NCBI GenBank assembly: GCA_963210315.1
Contig: OY723275.1
Location: forward strand, 1,860,001 to 1,924,000
DNA: 64,000 nucleotides
Direction of reading: 5' to 3'
From: Rhynchopus euleeides
Lineage: Eukaryota > Euglenozoa > Diplonemea > Diplonemida > Diplonemidae
Every line of letters starts with the position of its first letter. Position 1 is the first letter of the stretch. The notes beneath the pieces are model-generated. The model was not told the DNA's origin and did not search any database. It saw nothing but the letters and a program-made list of their open reading frames with translations. Shown piece by piece: positions 34,216 to 44,709 of this stretch. The translations under genes and the position numbers were made by a program.

Positions 34216-36030
34216 ATGCGGGGGACAGCTGTGGTATTGGCGCTCTTGTGTGTGTCGGCAGACGCGGGGCTCTTCAGGAAGCTGCTGTCCCCGCCTGAGG
34301 GGCTGTACAGGGGGTGCTTCGATGAGCTGCGTCGCGTGCTGGCGGATCCGAGCTTCCCGAAGAGTGTGAACGAGAAGCTGCGCTTCGATGAGTTCACGCG
34401 TGGGCTTGCGCTGCAGAACCAGGACAACTACGCACGCTGGCCGAACATGACATCGCTGTACGTTGTGCCGCCCAGCATTTCCAGCCCGCTGCCCTCCACC
34501 ACGGTGGGTCTTGCGGAGGACATTGTGGTGCCGACGCTGGACGAGACGTGGCCTGCCGCATCGCAGGAGGAGGCGAACGAGAGCATCGCCTACTCCGAGT
34601 CGCTGCCGTTCCCGCACACGTCGTGGCACGTGGGCAGGTGGTACGACGGTGAGGACAAGAAGGCGTCGATCGATGCGCTGATCGGGACGGGCACGAACCC
34701 GCTGCGCACCCTTGTGCCGTGGGGTGAGGAGAAGTACACCGACCAGGGCTTTGCTGACTACGTGTTCAAGGGCATCGGTCAGCACCGTGTGGTGAAGGTG
34801 CGTGCGGGTGACGCTGACGCAAAGGGTGCGACGTACGCAGTGTACCTCGGCTTCATGGAGCAGTTCGAGGTGCGTCCTGGGTTTGCGCGCCACGGTGCGA
34901 ACGCCTACTTCAACGCGGAGGGGCAGCCGACACACATTGTGCGTCTGGGCAGGACGTACTACCCCTCGGTGCCTGGGTGGGAGAAGCACACGGAGCACGG
35001 CCTGTCGTGGCGCGAGTGCCGGGAGCTGGACGGGTGGTACAAGTGCTTCTCGCTGTCGCGTGGGCTGCACCCCTGCGAGTGCAAGGTGCCCGCCAAGATC
35101 GGGTTCAAGTCTGCCAAGTTCGCCTTCCTGTCCACTCTGAACACCGTCATCACCTTCGTGGACCACCTGTACTGGGGGCACCTGACGGTGGCGAACAGCA
35201 TCGTGTCGGGGAACGTGCAGGAGCTCGGGGTGCACCACCGCCTCCGTGCACTGATGCACCCGTTCACATTCCGCACGGCGGAGATCAACTGGCGTGCCGC
35301 CTTCTCGCTTGTCAACGAGTACGGGCTTGTGCACCGCTCTTCGTCCTTCTCTGCTGACGGCCTGAAGGAGCTGTTCAAGTTCGTGCAGACGGAGGAGGGT
35401 GGGCTGCAGTTCATGACCATCCCGGAGCGTTTCGCTGCACAGGGCTTCACCAGCGAGGACAAGGTGCAGCTGCCCCTGCACGAGGACGGTGCGGACTTCT
35501 ACCAGATCGTGCGCAAGTACGTGCGTACCCACCTGACGACGTACTACGACTACCCCACGAACGCGTGCGGGAAGGACGAGGGGATCAGTGCCTGGATGAC
35601 ACGTGCCAACTCCATCTCCCCTCGCAAGGACCTGCCGACAGGCGAGGCACTGACGTGCGAGAAGCTGGAGGATGTGCTGTCCACCTTCGTGTTCACAGTG
35701 ACTGGGTACCACGCACACGTTGGGCAGATCGCCGCAGAGGTCAACTACCCGTGCCACTCGCCGTGGGCATGGCGTGAGGGTGAGCTGTGCGGCCCCCCTC
35801 GCACCACCTTCACCATGCGCTTCTTGATGGAGGCCACCTCGCTGCCGCAGCCCAAGCTGCTGGACGACTACACGCACGTCCTGAGGAGGCCTGGTGACAA
35901 GGCCCGCTGGCTGGTGTTCCAGGAGGAACTCGCTGCCTTCGGCAAGGTTGTGGACAGCCGCAACGCCAACAGGACACGCCCCTTCCGCAGCTTCGACATG
36001 GACGTCGTCGAGGTCTCCATCGGCATCTGA
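34216..36030 (+). CDS. Secreted lipoxygenase-like protein, array copy 6 (terminal copy)
   Basis: 604 residues, same signal peptide, ligand motifs and terminal isoleucine as the other copies. It differs from the consensus only in the last ~290 bp: D511Y just after the GYHAHVGQ motif, V537L, and silent changes up to base 36021. The sequence after the stop is unrelated to the spacers (GGACTCC against GGACAAC). The 3' end therefore comes from the ancestral flank and marks the right edge of the array. Copy 6 may have a different 3' UTR and could be regulated separately. D511Y could affect the metal or substrate site, but this is speculation. Confidence 0.72.
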   Translation: MRGTAVVLALLCVSADAGLFRKLLSPPEGLYRGCFDELRRVLADPSFPKSVNEKLRFDEFTRGLALQNQDNYARWPNMTSLYVVPPSISSPLPSTTVGLAEDIVVPTLDETWPAASQEEANESIAYSESLPFPHTSWHVGRWYDGEDKKASIDALIGTGTNPLRTLVPWGEEKYTDQGFADYVFKGIGQHRVVKVRAGDADAKGATYAVYLGFMEQFEVRPGFARHGANAYFNAEGQPTHIVRLGRTYYPSVPGWEKHTEHGLSWRECRELDGWYKCFSLSRGLHPCECKVPAKIGFKSAKFAFLSTLNTVITFVDHLYWGHLTVANSIVSGNVQELGVHHRLRALMHPFTFRTAEINWRAAFSLVNEYGLVHRSSSFSADGLKELFKFVQTEEGGLQFMTIPERFAAQGFTSEDKVQLPLHEDGADFYQIVRKYVRTHLTTYYDYPTNACGKDEGISAWMTRANSISPRKDLPTGEALTCEKLEDVLSTFVFTVTGYHAHVGQIAAEVNYPCHSPWAWREGELCGPPRTTFTMRFLMEATSLPQPKLLDDYTHVLRRPGDKARWLVFQEELAAFGKVVDSRNANRTRPFRSFDMDVVEVSIGI

Positions 36031-39000
36031 GGACTCCTCCTGTCACCCCAACCGCCACTCTAGCTCGCACGGCTATCCATATGACCCCCTTTCATTTTTT
36101 CTCTGTCTTCTGTTTTGAAACACCCCCCCACCCCGACTCTTTTTACATTGATCTGCCTTGGACAACCTATCTGGTGTAGTGACTGCAAAAAGTTACATTG
36201 CAAGAAGGTGCTGGGAGACTTGCTTTTCCATTCACTCTCGACGATCAAACCCCCCCGACTCTTTTTTCTGCGACAACCGCTCACACTCATCACCATCCCC
36301 CCCCCCCCCTCTCTCTCTCTCACTCTCTTCCCCTTTCTTTCGTATCACCTTGCATCGTTTACACTGTATATCATCCCTTTCTTATTGGCTCACCCCCTTT
36401 TTCGGGGCGGGCACCGTGCTATGATCAAGCCACTTCCTCCCCCTCTGTTCCTCTCTGTGTCGGTTGGCCCCAGAGCCTCCGATCCGAACCCAGGTATATT
36501 TTCGTCACCTCGCGTGACACAAGCTGTAGCCATTCTCGTCTGGTTGCCTTGATTACCCCATCGCAGAATGCCACTCGGCGGCATACTCTGTGGATGGCCA
36601 GCAGTCCAACGCGCAGTGTTGACTCCAGCAACAAAATGCAATCGACTCCCGAGACCATCGGCGATTGTCCCTTTTCTTTCTCCCGCATGCCTGTATGTTT
36701 CCGCCATCACATCACCCGACATCGGGGTGAGGCAACACGACTGGACCTTCTGTGGGCCAGTCACTCTGCATGGCATTTCACACGGAGGTTCTGGAACACC
36801 CCCGCTATACCCCCCACCCCCCTCACTCAGGACTCATGGAATCGTCCATCCCGGCATGCCTTCCTGTTGAGTCGCTGTGTCAATACAGACCAACTGCAGT
36901 GTCTGCTGTCCTGATGTCATCAGCTGGCCCTGCTCTCCCTGCTCCTATATCACCCCCCCCCCCTGCCGTCGAGGCAGCGGATCGTTTCTTGCCCTCTTTC
37001 TTTCTCCTGAGTGGTGACTCACGGCTGGCGTGCGCGCAGTCGTTGGTGGCTGACGTCATGTTGTGCAGTTGCCCTCTGTCCCCCCCATTCTCATCCAAGA
37101 GTATCACCAGTTCCAACGCAGACATCCCGGACTTTTATTTGTCACGCACACGGTTTTGGCGAGAGTGTCAGTTCAGTTCTGCTTACCGTGCTCTGCCCAT
37201 CGGGACCCCCGGCTCGTCAGACGAGAGGGTGGGTTTCTGAGTGTGCATCGAAGCGCTAAAGCGCACCAAAGAGAGAAGGTGAACAAAGATGAAGTTGAAA
37301 GGAACTGAATTCGCCAAATGGACTGTGTGAGGCTCGCGTTGAACAAAAAGAGGGAGAGCGAGCCCAGATCTATAGTTTTTTTCTGTCTGCGAATGGTCTG
37401 TCCCCAATCCCCCACCCCCCCCCCCCCCCCCGCTCCTCCCAGCCCCTTCCATGCTGCTGCAGGTGGCTAAGAATTTGGGGAACAAAAAAAATTATGGAAC
37501 TCCAACAGCAAAATGAACCAGGATAGTCTCGGAGGGCGTTGCGCTCGGCATTTCCAGATCAGCGATGGGATGCCAAAAAGAATGCAAAATTATACTCCCA
37601 GCGTTGTGATGCTTGCCATAAACACCCCACTGCCAGTTCCGCCGATAGCATTATAGCGTGCCTGCCTCAAACGCGAAAGCGCCTAGGGGTGGTGGGTAGG
37701 AAGGGAGGCAGATAGGTTGCACCGCCCCCGCTACGCCACCACACCCACCCACCGCCACCCCCTCCGCCGGGCTCCTGTGTTTGCAGCTGAGATGTGCAGC
37801 GTTGGCCTCGGCCTATGCCAAGGCCCTGCGCCGCACTCCGCCACATCACAGAGAGTGGCGGAGGGAGGAGGGGGTGGGTGTGTGCTGCTGAGTTCCCTCT
37901 TAGCTGTTCGCACGATACATATCGTCACGGCACGCAAAAGGGGGGTTTCTGAACGGCCTCAGCAGATGTCACGTAAAGCCGTCGTCGGCCTGATGGTAGG
38001 GACGCATGGCAGGTAGAGGGCACAACCAAAGGAACCTCTCCAAAGCTTGTTATATATTCAGGGCGGTTGCATCCGCAGGAGCCATGTGAGCTTCCCCCCC
38101 GCACACCCGTCTCCCGCCCCGTGGTGAACTGCATGGAGGACCTTCATTCTGAGAAAACTGGTGGGAGTGCACAACAGTGTGCACTTTCAGAGGAAAGAGG
38201 TCATGCGGGTGTATGGCACAGAGTGAAGGTTCCTCCATGGTCGAGGAAAAATCATCTCCTTTTTTTATATCGCCTTCCCCTGAATTGGCGCGCATTCAAA
38301 ACTGGCTTTGATGAGGCTGGGATGGTGCGTGTCCCTGTCCCCTGTCCCCTCTTTCTCCCCTTTGTTCGGTGGCCTTGCTTGCAGCGTTGTTTTGTGGTCC
38401 CACCCCCCCCCCCCCCTCCCATTCAGCAACTCATTTCGTTTTTTGCTGAAATGAATGATACGTTTGACGGCGTGTGGGCACGATATGTTGCCCTTCTGAT
38501 CTGCCTTCTGTGACAGATTTCTGGGCACTACCCGATCAAGGGTTGTGTGGCCCGATGTGTTGTTTGATTTGAACAACGCCAGCCATGTGGTGGGTATTCA
38601 ACTTTTCGTTTTTTTTTGACGCGATTTTGCTTTTTTTTTTGACAACTTCGGCGGAGTCAATTCAGAAAACGTTTCTCCGCACGGACCCTTTAGGAACACC
38701 TCACACTCCCTGTGACAAAAAAGCCACATCACCACCAGCAAATCAAACACGCGACAATGTTACGACTGAACGTGTTGTGACTTCCACCTTCGCGGAGGGG
38801 CCTTTAGCAGAACTCCGGCCACATAACCCCCACACATGTGCGATATGTCTCCGCAGCCGAGTAGGCAAAGGTGGTTTGCGTTCAAGGATAATACGAGCTG
38901 GGCTCTTTCCCAGTCTTCTCGAAGATCTGGCTCACGGGAGTGATGTTCGGCGTACGTCGGGTCTGACAAATCGCCAAGAAGAAACATGCGAATTTACTCA

Positions 39001-41371
39001 GTGGGGAACGAAAACGAAGGAAACCGTGCCACCCCTCCCCTTGTGGCCCAGGAGGACTGGAGGAGGACTGGTGCTTTGCCGAAGACAGGCAGGGGCCCCT
39101 CCAGTCCAGAAACATGCCACGCGGCTCGTTACCGTGGGGCCTGTGAAAAATCCGATACACCGTTGCCGTGATATGTCCGCTCATAGTCAGCCAAACTTCC
39201 AACAATGCATGTTTGGCTGGCACAGCTGTGTCGCAAGGGGCTTGCCTTGTGATGTTACATTTATTTTCCGGCAGACACCACCCGCCCTGCCCCGATCAGC
39301 GAGAGCAATGCCACGATGTGGCGGTGCAAAAGCCTCTCGGTTCATGGGGGAAGGGGGGGGGGATGTGGTTCCATGCCAGAGCGTGGAATATACAATGCGA
39401 TTAATACAGTGCCACAGAAAAGTTTCGAACACGATAAATTTTAAGATAATTTTAAGTTTTAAGACGAAAATCGCGCTTCGCGAAAAATTTTAAAACATTC
39501 TTTTGTTCAATACTTTGTTTCAAAGTCAAGGATCTTTCTCCGAAGTGTTTTCGGACAAAGATTTCTTGACAAGAGAGATACTAAAAATACTTCTTGACAG
39601 GACTGGACAGGTCGAGGTCATTCTATTTGCGATGTCAGCAGCATCCAGTGGACCCGAAAAGGCCCCCATGTCGTGTGGTTTGGAGGGATGGACCGCTCGG
39701 TTGCGGAAACCACTCGACTGGGGATAACGACCCTGTTGAGGTTGGACATTCCTCTTCTGGCCTCTCTGCCTGCGATCCGCAAACTCATCCGCTTTTGGCA
39801 ACTCGCAGCAAACCTGGCGATAGGGGACAGATAGGAGTAACCTGAGTGAGGTTGAAGGATGCTGACACCCGCCTGACCCAAAGACTGCCTGTTCACAGCG
39901 CTGGAGTGTTGCACATGTGGCACATCATCCCACACACCTCTAGGAAACTCCCATGATGCAGGATAGATAACTTTTAAAACAAAACAAAAGTTTTGAGACG
40001 AAAAAACTTTCGAACGGAGAATTTTAAAACTTTTGTTCGTTCGAAACTTTTCTGCGGCACTGTACGTGTGAGTGTTTAGGGGGGTTCTCGTTGTTTCAGC
40101 TGTATTTGCATGGGAAATCGCGCGAAGGGGCGGAAGGGAACAGCAGGGTATGCGGGCCTGAAGAGCATTGTTCTTCTCTTCATATCCCGACCCCTCTTGC
40201 TTATTTCTGTGATTCATCGATGCGGGTATTGGTACAAGTCTCGGAAGAGAAGATGCAACGGACCCCCCTCCCTATGGCAGAACTCCACACTCTTTTAACG
40301 AGAGGGCACTTTGCCACGATGCCAATCAAGGACAAACAAAGAGGCTGGCATCCCTGAGGCCTGTGTCTGGACTGCTTGAAGGGAAGAACAAACAAACCGC
40401 AAAGAAGGAATCACACTTGCGGATCAAAAGGAAAAACCCCATCTCACTTGCCGCACTACTCCAGTGGTGCAGGGGGTTTGTCAACTCAAAGGAATATGAA
40501 GGTAGGCAGCGCGTCGGGGAGTTTGCGGTGTTGCTTTTGAGCAGTTTTCGCCCCATTTTCCCGCCCCATGCCACCTGGAACAAGGAAGGCGCATCTCCAG
40601 ACAAAAATACCCCCAGATCATCCAGATCGGAACAGCGCATCCCCCAGACCCATTCCCAGCCCCAAAGATTTGCTTTGAGGCGCTGGGTTTCCTTGATCAC
40701 ACCGCTGTAGGCAAGACACTTGCTCAACTCTCCCACTTTTTATACGCCTCCCCCCCTCCTCTCCCGTCACGATTCTTCTTTTTTTTGGAGTTCGGGCACA
40801 GCCAACTATAGGAAGCTGTTCCCCGCTGATACCCCTTCGCCCCCACGCCACCGTGCTTGCTGGACAACGGCGATCCCCTCTCCGCACTCACGCAACACTG
40901 CCCAGCACACCTGGAGTGGTGTGCGCAGTGGAGTGTGGGAGGGGGCTGCACCGTTCCCCCAGCAAAGGTGCGGTTCTTCCTTCAACAGTTTCGCTGCTGG
41001 TTTTCTTTTATATTTCTGCCCCGCAGGTTTAGCAATATGTTGAGATGCTCTTTATATGCGTTGGCAGTACAATTGGCAATTCTGGCACCTTGGTGTGAAA
41101 TGCTGTGAGGTATCCCGGCCAACGGTGTGCGTGGCCCGCCCCGCTTTTCGTTGGACAAAATGAAGAGCAGCTTGCAACAAGCCAGCGCATCTCCCCCCCA
41201 CCCCGCCCCCCCCCACCCCCCACCTCAGCCGATCAGGCAAGGCACCACCTGCACTGCTCCAGCCAGAGTTCAAGCATACCCCACCTCAGACGCTCACCCA
41301 CCCACCACCACCATCAAGGGTGTGCCTTTCCACTGCCGCCCCTGCGGACAGCCGGGAGGAAGGGTCGGGAG
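36031..41371. other. 5.3-kb intergenic region
   Basis: Between the array and the PPWD1-type gene. Contents: CT-rich runs near 36310, poly-C near 37418 and 38402, T-rich tracts, and the 656-bp MITE at 39407-40062. Open frames of up to 302 residues (38585-39493) have skewed composition and no family features, and they overlap the MITE or homopolymers. No gene called. The last ~270 bp before 41372 is an in-frame open extension of the next gene and is probably its 5' UTR. Confidence 0.6.
39407..40062. mobile_element. 656-bp Tc1/mariner-type MITE
   Basis: The left end reads CAGTGCCACAGAAAAGTTTC and the inverted right end reads CAGTGCCGCAGAAAAGTTTC; both continue GAAC, so 23 of 24 positions match. 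Both ends are bordered by TA (39405-39406 and 40063-40064), the Tc1/mariner target duplication. The CAGTGCC start resembles known Tc1-family ends. The interior is AT-rich, especially near the ends (TTTTAAAA runs), against a GC-rich genome. It encodes no transposase and is therefore non-autonomous. Confidence 0.8.
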
Positions 41372-43303
41372 ATGTCGAAGGGCGACGCGCCGCAGGGCGG
41401 TGCGGATGACGATGACAGCAGCAGCGACTTCGGTCCTGCCCCTGCTGCCCAGGTTGGCGGGGAGGGGGAGGGCGAATCAGCCCCAGCAGCGGCGGGGGCG
41501 TCTGGCAAGCCGGCGGCGCCGAAGCGGAGGCGCGTCCTGAAGAATAAGAAGCTGATTCTGGACGAGCTGCCGTGTGAGGAGCTGTATGAGAAGAGTTACA
41601 TGCACCGCGACACGCTGAGCCAGGTCCTGATGTCGCATTTCACATCGATGGTCATGACGTGCAGCGTCGACGGGATCCTGAAGTTTTGGAAGAAGGCGCC
41701 CCGCGACATTATCCCTGTCAAAATATACCGCCCGCACATGGGGCCTTACACCGCATGCGTCAGCCACGACGGGAAGTGGCTCGCCACACGCGCACACACC
41801 GCCGACAGGAAGGTGAAGATCTTCGACGTCATCAACTTCGACATGATCAACATGATCGATATCCCCTTCGCCGCAGGCGCCATTGAGTTTATCCACCCCC
41901 GCGACGCGCCGGATGCACGGCTTGCCATTGCCGAGGCTGTCAAGCCTGTGATCCACGTCTACGACACGGCAGGCACCAATGTGGGGACACACACCCTCCC
42001 CCACGACAGCCGCATCACGCACATGAGGCTCAACCCTCTGGCGAGCGTTGTCGTGTCTGTGGATGCCGACGGGGTCTTGGAGTATTGGTCCAACACCACC
42101 TTCGAGCCCCCCACACAGCCCGTCGTCTCTTTCAAAAACAAGATGGCGACAGATCTCTTCGCGCTTGCGAGGGAGGGGGCCCAGGCAAACTCCCTCGAGA
42201 TCAGCAAGGACGGGTCGCTCTTTTCGATCATGGGGTCCAACAAGCTGGTGTACATCTTCAGGTTTTCAACGGGGAAGCAGTACCGCATCTACGATGAGAC
42301 CATCATGCGGTTCGTCGAGCTGCAGAACGAAGGCAAGTCGGACCGGTTCAAGCTTGAGGAGCTCGACTTTGGGAAGCGCCTCGCAACGGAGAAGGAGATG
42401 GAGAAGAGCGTGGGGTCCGTGCCCCCCTGCAACGCCGTGTTCGACGAGTCGGGCAACTTCCTCCTCTACTCGACCATGCTGGGGGTGAAGGTGCTCAACC
42501 TGGTGAGCAGCAGCGTCGAGTGCATCCTGGGGCGCCTCGAAAACACCGAGCGGTTCCTCTCCATCGCGATGTTCCAGGGGAAGATCGAGGCCACGCAGCA
42601 GATGCTCCAGCAGGTCGGGAAGGACGCCCTGGAGCACGCAAAGCACCCTGACCCGACTGTCTTCGCACTGGCATGGAGGCGCCCGCGGTTCTACCTACTG
42701 ACGAGGCATGAGCCTGCCGATGTCCCCACCGATGATGCGAATGCGGTGGGGAGGGATGTCTTCAACGAGAAGCCGTCTGCGGAGGACATGGCCCTGATGG
42801 CGACAACGAAGCGCAACGCGCTCGGCTCGCTGGCGATCATCCGCACGACAATGGGGGATATTCACATCCAGCTCTTCCCAGACGACGTCCCGAAGACGAT
42901 CGAGAACTTTGTGGGGCACTGCAAGGCAGGGTACTACAACAACCTGCTGTTCCACAGGGTGGTGAAGGACCACTTCGTGCAGACCGGTTGCCCCAACGGC
43001 GACGGCACAGGGGGTGAGAGCATCTGGGGCGGGGAGTTCCAGGATGAGTTCTGCACAAAGCTGCGGCACGACCGCCCCTTCACGGTGTCGATGGCGAACC
43101 GGGGGCCCAACACGAACGGGTCGCAGTTCTTCATCACGGTGAAGCCGACCGACTGGCTCGACAACGTGCACACCGTGTTCGGCAGGGTGACAAAGGGGAC
43201 AGACGTTGTCAAGGCAATCGAAGCGGTCCGCACCATCCCCAGCGGGGTGGCAAAGGACAAACCCGTTGAGCCAATCCGCATTGTCAACATCGAGATCCAG
43301 TAG
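41372..43303 (+). CDS. PPWD1: WD40 repeat-cyclophilin peptidyl-prolyl isomerase, PPWD1 type
   Basis: 643 residues from MSKGDAPQGG, close to the usual ~646 of this family. The frame stays open 267 bp upstream, but that part is low-complexity and family length favours this start. An acidic N-terminus (DDDDSSSDFG) leads to WD40-type repeats from about residue 65, starting with YEKSYMHRD, then SVDGILKFWKK and VKIFDVINFDMINM, all typical of PPWD1/CYP71. Cyclophilin domain at 485-643: FHRVV with catalytic R529, QTGCPNGDGTGG, MANRGPNTNGSQFFIT, and W595 at the cyclosporin-contact tryptophan, so isomerase activity is likely. Relatives sit in the nucleus with late spliceosomes (animals) or chromatin (plant CYP71). 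No introns. Confidence 0.95.
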   Translation: MSKGDAPQGGADDDDSSSDFGPAPAAQVGGEGEGESAPAAAGASGKPAAPKRRRVLKNKKLILDELPCEELYEKSYMHRDTLSQVLMSHFTSMVMTCSVDGILKFWKKAPRDIIPVKIYRPHMGPYTACVSHDGKWLATRAHTADRKVKIFDVINFDMINMIDIPFAAGAIEFIHPRDAPDARLAIAEAVKPVIHVYDTAGTNVGTHTLPHDSRITHMRLNPLASVVVSVDADGVLEYWSNTTFEPPTQPVVSFKNKMATDLFALAREGAQANSLEISKDGSLFSIMGSNKLVYIFRFSTGKQYRIYDETIMRFVELQNEGKSDRFKLEELDFGKRLATEKEMEKSVGSVPPCNAVFDESGNFLLYSTMLGVKVLNLVSSSVECILGRLENTERFLSIAMFQGKIEATQQMLQQVGKDALEHAKHPDPTVFALAWRRPRFYLLTRHEPADVPTDDANAVGRDVFNEKPSAEDMALMATTKRNALGSLAIIRTTMGDIHIQLFPDDVPKTIENFVGHCKAGYYNNLLFHRVVKDHFVQTGCPNGDGTGGESIWGGEFQDEFCTKLRHDRPFTVSMANRGPNTNGSQFFITVKPTDWLDNVHTVFGRVTKGTDVVKAIEAVRTIPSGVAKDKPVEPIRIVNIEIQ

Positions 43304-43873
43304 CGATGGCCAGTAGTGGCGCCAGTGGTGTGGTGTGGGAGGGGTGTGGCCCTCGCCTGCCCCTTCTCGCCCATCCCGATCGTGGCCACTGCTGCCAGAG
43401 TTATGGCCAGGCCGCGTGGTTGGCCCTTCTATTGTCTGTGCGTTTGTCTTGCACCCCCCCCCCCTTCACCTCCTCGTTGTGTTTGTTGGTGTTGTGGCGC
43501 ATCAAAGGCATCAGGACATCACGTGTCGTTGTGTGCTGGAGGCGTGCAGCAAAGCTGGGTGCATGGGAGGGTGTTCGGGGCAGTGCCTCTGCATCCTGAC
43601 GTAAGCAACCGTCGGTCGTCACCACGGCAAAAGAGATGTGCAGTGCAGTGGGGGGGGGGTTGGGTGGGGGGGGAGGGGGAGGGGGGGGGGCGTGAGTCGA
43701 GCGACCCATGTGTTATCGAACGAAACAAACTATTAGGGGGCAAGGCTTGCGGCGAGCAGTCATAACCGCCCCGCCCCCCGCCGATCCCTTTACCCACTTG
43801 ATGCATGACCTTTGGAAGCGTAAAGGTCTTTGGATCAGATGTCGGGACACAGTGCATCGCAATAGGAGTAATG

Positions 43874-43946
43874 ACACAGCGTAACTTTCATAGTTCCTCA
43901 CACTGTCCTGCAAAGTGGGCTTTGAGGTCTCCATAGTACGCGAGAC
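43874..43946 (+). repeat. 73-bp direct repeat, copy A
   Basis: Starts ACACAGCGTAACTTTCATAG and ends TAGTACGCGAGAC. It matches 44571-44643 with one mismatch (TCCTG against CCCTG). The downstream copy lies just upstream of the TPR gene start, so copy A may be a duplicated piece of that gene's 5' region. Confidence 0.85.
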
Positions 43947-44146
43947 AGGAGACACACGCAACTGCAAGTGTTGTAGTGCAGCTCGGGAACCCACGGAAGG
44001 CACCTGTCACAATAGGATGCACTCCACCAGGCCTTGCAGCGAGACAGGAGAACCCTCGCGTTCCAGACGTCGTTGGGCAGCTCGGGACCCACGGAGCGCC
44101 CCTGCCTCAATAGGGAGCCTTCCACCAGGCCTTAGCGAGACAGGAG
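43941..44146 (+). repeat. Degenerate ~97-bp tandem repeat, about two copies
   Basis: GCGAGACAGGAG recurs at about 43940, 44039 and 44135. Between these, GCAGCTCGGGAACCCACGG...CCACCAGGCCTT (43978-44050) and GCAGCTCGGGACCCACGG...CCACCAGGCCTT (44077-44146) align with small differences. Confidence 0.75.
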
Positions 44147-44570
44147 ACAGGAGGGTGCGGCACAGCAAGGCAGGTGCACGGCATGATGACCAAACCAAAC
44201 CGCACCAAGGCATTCCTCATTTCTGAGGGGGGTGATGCCTCCCATGAGATGTCTGGATACGGCCTCAACAGGCTGTTGTCTGACTTGCACACAGCCACAG
44301 CCAACAGCCGCAGCAGGGTGCGCCCTCCTCCACCTCCGATTCCGATTCCGATGCGCAGGGAACCACCTTTCGGACGTAGCGGCCTTCCCTGTGGCCGACT
44401 CAGCGTCAGGTTCTGGTGGTGAGAAGGGGCTCTGAGAGACCACTGCAAGCAAGGTGCATCAGGCATGAGGGCAGCCCTGTTGATGCTGTGTCTCTGTTCA
44501 AATGTCCCGAGAGTGTGTGCCACACAGCACACAGTGCACATCACACATGACATCATCGCAGATCGCCCAC

Positions 44571-44643
44571 ACACAGCGTAACTTTCATAGTTCCTCACAC
44601 TGCCCTGCAAAGTGGGCTTTGAGGTCTCCATAGTACGCGAGAC
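44571..44643 (+). repeat. 73-bp direct repeat, copy B
   Basis: Partner of 43874-43946, 697 bp downstream and 66 bp before the TPR gene start. Likely part of that gene's upstream region. Confidence 0.85.
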
Positions 44644-44709
44644 TCACTCCCCAACACGTCCACACCACGACACCACACCACCTCCTCCCTCCCTCAGGGC
44701 GCTGCAGAG

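Larger units (their letters stand above)
1955..36034 (+). repeat. Tandem array: six lipoxygenase-like genes with five homogenised spacers
   Basis: The gene starts at 2004, 8585, 14984, 21400, 27816 and 34216, a head-to-tail array with periods of 6581, 6399, 6416, 6416 and 6400 bp. Spacers are near-identical through 4.6 kb. Most of the length variation comes from two places: the GATAATACCAC minisatellite (447, 249, 283, 283, 249 bp) and one 17-bp step inside the 0.7-kb MITE (699, 716, 699, 699, 716 bp). Poly-G length changes account for a base or two. Copy 6 has no downstream spacer; similarity stops a few bases after its stop codon. The first ~610 bp of copy 1 and the last ~290 bp of copy 6 hold the coding differences I saw between copies, the edge pattern expected of unequal exchange or gene conversion. 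Confidence 0.95.
43304..44709. other. Intergenic region with duplicated blocks
   Basis: Contains poly-C/poly-G runs (near 43457 and 43651-43690), a 73-bp direct repeat pair and a degenerate ~97-bp tandem repeat, listed separately. The last 66 bp (CCTCCTCCCTCCCTCAG followed by a short leader) looks like a splice-acceptor context before the next start. No gene recognised. Confidence 0.6.

Noticed and set aside
36198..36914. 238-residue + frame after the array
   Set aside because: It crosses a CT microsatellite and has a composition typical of random frames.
38585..39493. 302-residue + frame
   Set aside because: It runs into the inverted end of the 656-bp MITE. Phe-rich at the start and shows no domain pattern.
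41105..41371. Upstream ATG extending the PPWD1-type gene by 89 residues
   Set aside because: The extension is Pro/His/Ser low-complexity, and starting at 41372 gives the length and acidic N-terminus usual for the family.
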